Shown piece after piece: positions 6,324 to 7,915 of a DNA stretch of 7,915 bases (the stretch's first letter is position 1; each line of letters starts with the position of its first letter). The stretch is from positions 1 through 7,915 of the forward strand of contig JAISXK010000129.1 in assembly GCA_031270585.1 (NCBI GenBank). The letters run 5' to 3'. Below the pieces are notes generated by a model, which made no database searches, was not told where the DNA came from, and was given only the letters and a program-made list of their open reading frames with translations. This DNA is from Clostridiales bacterium. Its GTDB lineage: Bacteria > Bacillota > Clostridia > Christensenellales > CAG-138. Position numbers and translations under genes: made by a program.

Positions 6324-6844
6324 AAACCACAATGGAGGAGCTCAAGGGCATGGTGGATGTAAACACCATCGTGGGCGACCCCATTATGACAGGCGGCGAT
6401 ACCGTGATCGTGCCGGTATCCAAGGTATCTCTGGGATTTTTATCGGGCGGCGGTGAATATTGCGCCGGTAAAGAACGTATGAAAAGCGGCGGGGGTCGGC
6501 AAAAAAACAATGGCGGCGCGCACGATGGCGGCTGTGACTGTGAGGATGGCGACGATCATCGGGGGGCAGACAAGCATCCGTTCATCGGCACATCCGTTGC
6601 GGGGGCAAATGTAACGCCCATGGCGTTTTTGGCGATATCGGGCGGGGTGGTGCGGGTGTTGCCCGCGCATTATACCTGCACGCTGGATCGCATTATTGAG
6701 GCCGCGCCCGAAGCTATACGCGCGCTTGAAAAGGCCGTCGGTGAAATGTGCGCCACGAGGAACCGAGCCCCGCGGGGGGCGGCAAGGGGTTGCGGGCATG
6801 ATGACGACGCGCCTGAATATGACGATAAGCGCCATGGCGAATAA
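6296..6844 (+). CDS. gerW: GerW/YtfJ family spore protein with an enlarged Cys/His/Asp-rich loop and tail
   Basis: Family known from B. subtilis YtfJ (GerW), a forespore-made protein needed for normal germination. Seen: N-terminal block HPIENIMKTTMEELKGMVDV, then NTIVGDPI (23-30), VIVPVSKVSLGFLSGGGEY (37-55), and a C-terminal block from about 104 with NVTPMAFLAIS and a helix rich in Ala and Glu (about 132-150). Between the halves, where relatives have a short Gly-rich loop, residues 56-95 hold C56, H76, C80, C82, H88, H94 and several Asp. After the usual end there is a tail (152-182) with C152, C166, H168, DDD (169-171) and H180. Total 182 aa against about 150 in B. subtilis. The ATG at 6296 has AAAGGGG at 6278-6284; it overlaps DUF2953 by 28 bp and the next gene by 47 bp. 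The fold assignment is strong; metal binding by the extra parts is an inference. An annotated-start error cannot explain the loop, which is internal. Confidence 0.88.
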   Translation: MAHPIENIMKTTMEELKGMVDVNTIVGDPIMTGGDTVIVPVSKVSLGFLSGGGEYCAGKERMKSGGGRQKNNGGAHDGGCDCEDGDDHRGADKHPFIGTSVAGANVTPMAFLAISGGVVRVLPAHYTCTLDRIIEAAPEAIRALEKAVGEMCATRNRAPRGAARGCGHDDDAPEYDDKRHGE

Positions 6845-7915
6845 AAAAACGGTATGTATCACCGCCGCCTTGGCGGCGGTATTTTTCTTGTGCGCATTCC
6901 CGGCAGTTGCGGGCGCTGCAAACGCGCCCGCCGTAAACGCGCCCAGGGCAAACGCGGCGGCGAGCATGTTGATGGACGCGGGCACAACGCGCGTGCTGGC
7001 TTCGCTAAACGCGCATGCGCGTTTGCCCATGGCAAGCACCACCAAGGTGATGACGGCGCTCGTAGCGCTGGAAAACTGCGCTTTAGACGCGCTTGTAACG
7101 GTGGATGAACGGGCGTATGCCATGGAAGGCTCCAGCATGTACCTGCGCCTGGGCGAAAAGCTCACGCTTGAGGATCTGCTCTATGGGCTGATGCTCTCAT
7201 CCGGAAACGATGCGGCGGTGGCCATCGCGGTGCATGTGGGCGGCTCGGCGGAGGGATTTGGCCAATTGATGAATACGCGCGCGGCGACGATTGGCTGCGC
7301 CAATACAAATTTTGTAACGCCCAACGGGCTGCATGATGCAAACCACTACACATCCGCATACGACCTGGCGCTGATCACGTGCGAAGCAATAGGCAACGAG
7401 GCGTTTCGCACCATCGTGGGCACGCAGTATTGGGTGTGCAAAAGCGGTGAGGTTGCGCGCACGCTGAAAAATAAGAATAAGCTTCTGTGGAATTTTAACG
7501 GCGGCAACGGCGTAAAGACAGGCTATACGCAGGATGCGGGCAAGTGCCTTGTGTTTTCCGCAGAGCGCGATGGCAATACGGTGGTGGGAGTGCTGCTCAA
7601 CTGCCCCGATATGTGGAAGGATGCCGCCGCCTATTTGAATTATGGGTTTGACCACTTCACCTGGGAGCTTATAGCGGCGGCGGATGAAACCATGGCGCAG
7701 GTAAAAGTGCAATACGGATTGAAAAACAGCTTGGCTTTAACCGTGAATGAGGATATACTGGTACCGTTGCGCGAGGATGAAACGCTTGAGGCCGTTACGG
7801 TAAAACTCAAATGTCCCCGCACGCTGGAAGCGCCGGTGTACGCCGGACAAAGCGTGGGCACGATGGAAGCATACGCGGATGGCCGCCTGCTCAAATCCGT
7901 GCCGCTGGTTGCTGC
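6798..7915 (+). CDS. dacF: D-alanyl-D-alanine carboxypeptidase (DacF-like, low-molecular-weight PBP), 3' end outside window
   Basis: Peptidase S11 enzyme that removes the terminal D-Ala from peptidoglycan stems, lowering crosslinking. The frame is open to the window end: 372 codons are present, close to the length of B. subtilis DacF, so little is missing. Start ATG 6798 is chosen for AAGGGG at 6784-6789 with 8-nt spacing; other in-frame ATGs are at 6801, 6819 and 6834. A signal peptide core (about 19-38) ends at AVAGA, followed by an Ala/Asn/Pro linker (41-55) and the catalytic domain beginning near MDAGT. Active-site motifs: STTK (nucleophile S80, K83), SGN (S135-G136-N137), KTG (K240-T241-G242). 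The C-terminal part from about 300 looks like the beta-rich S11 tail. It overlaps gerW by 47 bp, so co-expression in the forespore is likely, which supports DacF over vegetative DacA; the symbol is a best guess from context. Confidence 0.92.
   Translation, partial: MMTTRLNMTISAMANKKTVCITAALAAVFFLCAFPAVAGAANAPAVNAPRANAAASMLMDAGTTRVLASLNAHARLPMASTTKVMTALVALENCALDALVTVDERAYAMEGSSMYLRLGEKLTLEDLLYGLMLSSGNDAAVAIAVHVGGSAEGFGQLMNTRAATIGCANTNFVTPNGLHDANHYTSAYDLALITCEAIGNEAFRTIVGTQYWVCKSGEVARTLKNKNKLLWNFNGGNGVKTGYTQDAGKCLVFSAERDGNTVVGVLLNCPDMWKDAAAYLNYGFDHFTWELIAAADETMAQVKVQYGLKNSLALTVNEDILVPLREDETLEAVTVKLKCPRTLEAPVYAGQSVGTMEAYADGRLLKSVPLVA
6918..6962 (+). repeat. Three 15-bp tandem repeats coding for the post-signal linker of the carboxypeptidase
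   Basis: Units at 6918-6932, 6933-6947 and 6948-6962. The core AAACGCG is identical in all three at a 15-bp period (6920, 6935, 6950), and the first two share AAACGCGCCC. They encode ANAPA, VNAPR and ANAAA, an Ala/Asn/Pro linker between signal peptide and enzyme domain. Confidence 0.7.

Noticed and set aside
6500..6508. Slippery heptamer A-AAA-AAC in frame within gerW (possible -1 frameshift)
   Set aside because: The -1 frame meets TGA at 6535 after nine codons and the normal frame continues into the conserved C-terminal half, so programmed frameshifting is unlikely to be useful; no clear stimulatory stem was seen.
6834..6842. Carboxypeptidase start at ATG 6834 (MANKKT)
   Set aside because: It gives a neat signal peptide but has no ribosome site; ATG 6798 has AAGGGG at 8 nt. 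It remains the best alternative.
6440..7165. Long minus-strand open frame of 241 codons
   Set aside because: It is antisense to gerW and the carboxypeptidase gene, whose motifs are clear on the + strand; low-complexity composition is typical of a GC-rich shadow frame.

Overview
The window most likely comes from an endospore-forming, fairly GC-rich member of the Bacillota, probably class Clostridia. The evidence is a GerW/YtfJ-type spore protein next to a DUF2953 protein and a DacF-like D,D-carboxypeptidase, strong AAGGAG-type ribosome binding sites, and a CadA-like metal ATPase. An FHA / SEDS / class B PBP gene trio, familiar from actinobacteria, also occurs in Clostridia. Genus cannot be read from the sequence. 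All seven genes lie on the + strand and are tightly packed; no tRNA, rRNA, insertion sequence or CRISPR array was seen.

Layout. (1) 1-106: AT-rich leader with a duplicated 10-mer and an inverted repeat, a candidate metal-responsive operator. (2) 107-2236: Zn/Cd/Pb-type P1B ATPase whose N-terminus lacks the usual HMA domain and is His/Cys-rich instead. (3) 2237-2365: hairpin terminator, an extended -10 promoter at its edge, and a small hairpin before the next RBS. (4) 2366-5575: cell-wall unit of membrane FHA protein, SEDS glycosyltransferase (FtsW/RodA family) and class B PBP, with 11-bp and 4-bp overlaps. (5) 5576-5708: hairpin terminator with a candidate forespore (sigma-F/sigma-G-like) promoter in its left half. 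(6) 5709-7915: sporulation unit of DUF2953 protein, GerW/YtfJ and DacF-like carboxypeptidase, with 28-bp and 47-bp overlaps; the last gene runs off the window.

How they work together. The SEDS protein polymerises glycan from lipid II and its partner PBP crosslinks it; the FHA protein should be their membrane adaptor. The second unit fits the forespore: GerW is a spore/germination protein and DacF trims peptide side chains of spore peptidoglycan. The ATPase is a separate metal-efflux gene with its own control region.

Most families are known. The points most worth a second look are: an FHA domain that appears to have lost most phosphothreonine-contacting residues; the HMA-less His/Cys N-terminus of the ATPase; a Cys/His/Asp-rich loop and tail in GerW; a forespore-type promoter placed so that its own transcripts escape the hairpin it overlaps; and a 15-bp tandem repeat coding for the linker of the carboxypeptidase. 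No wholly new multi-gene system could be demonstrated.
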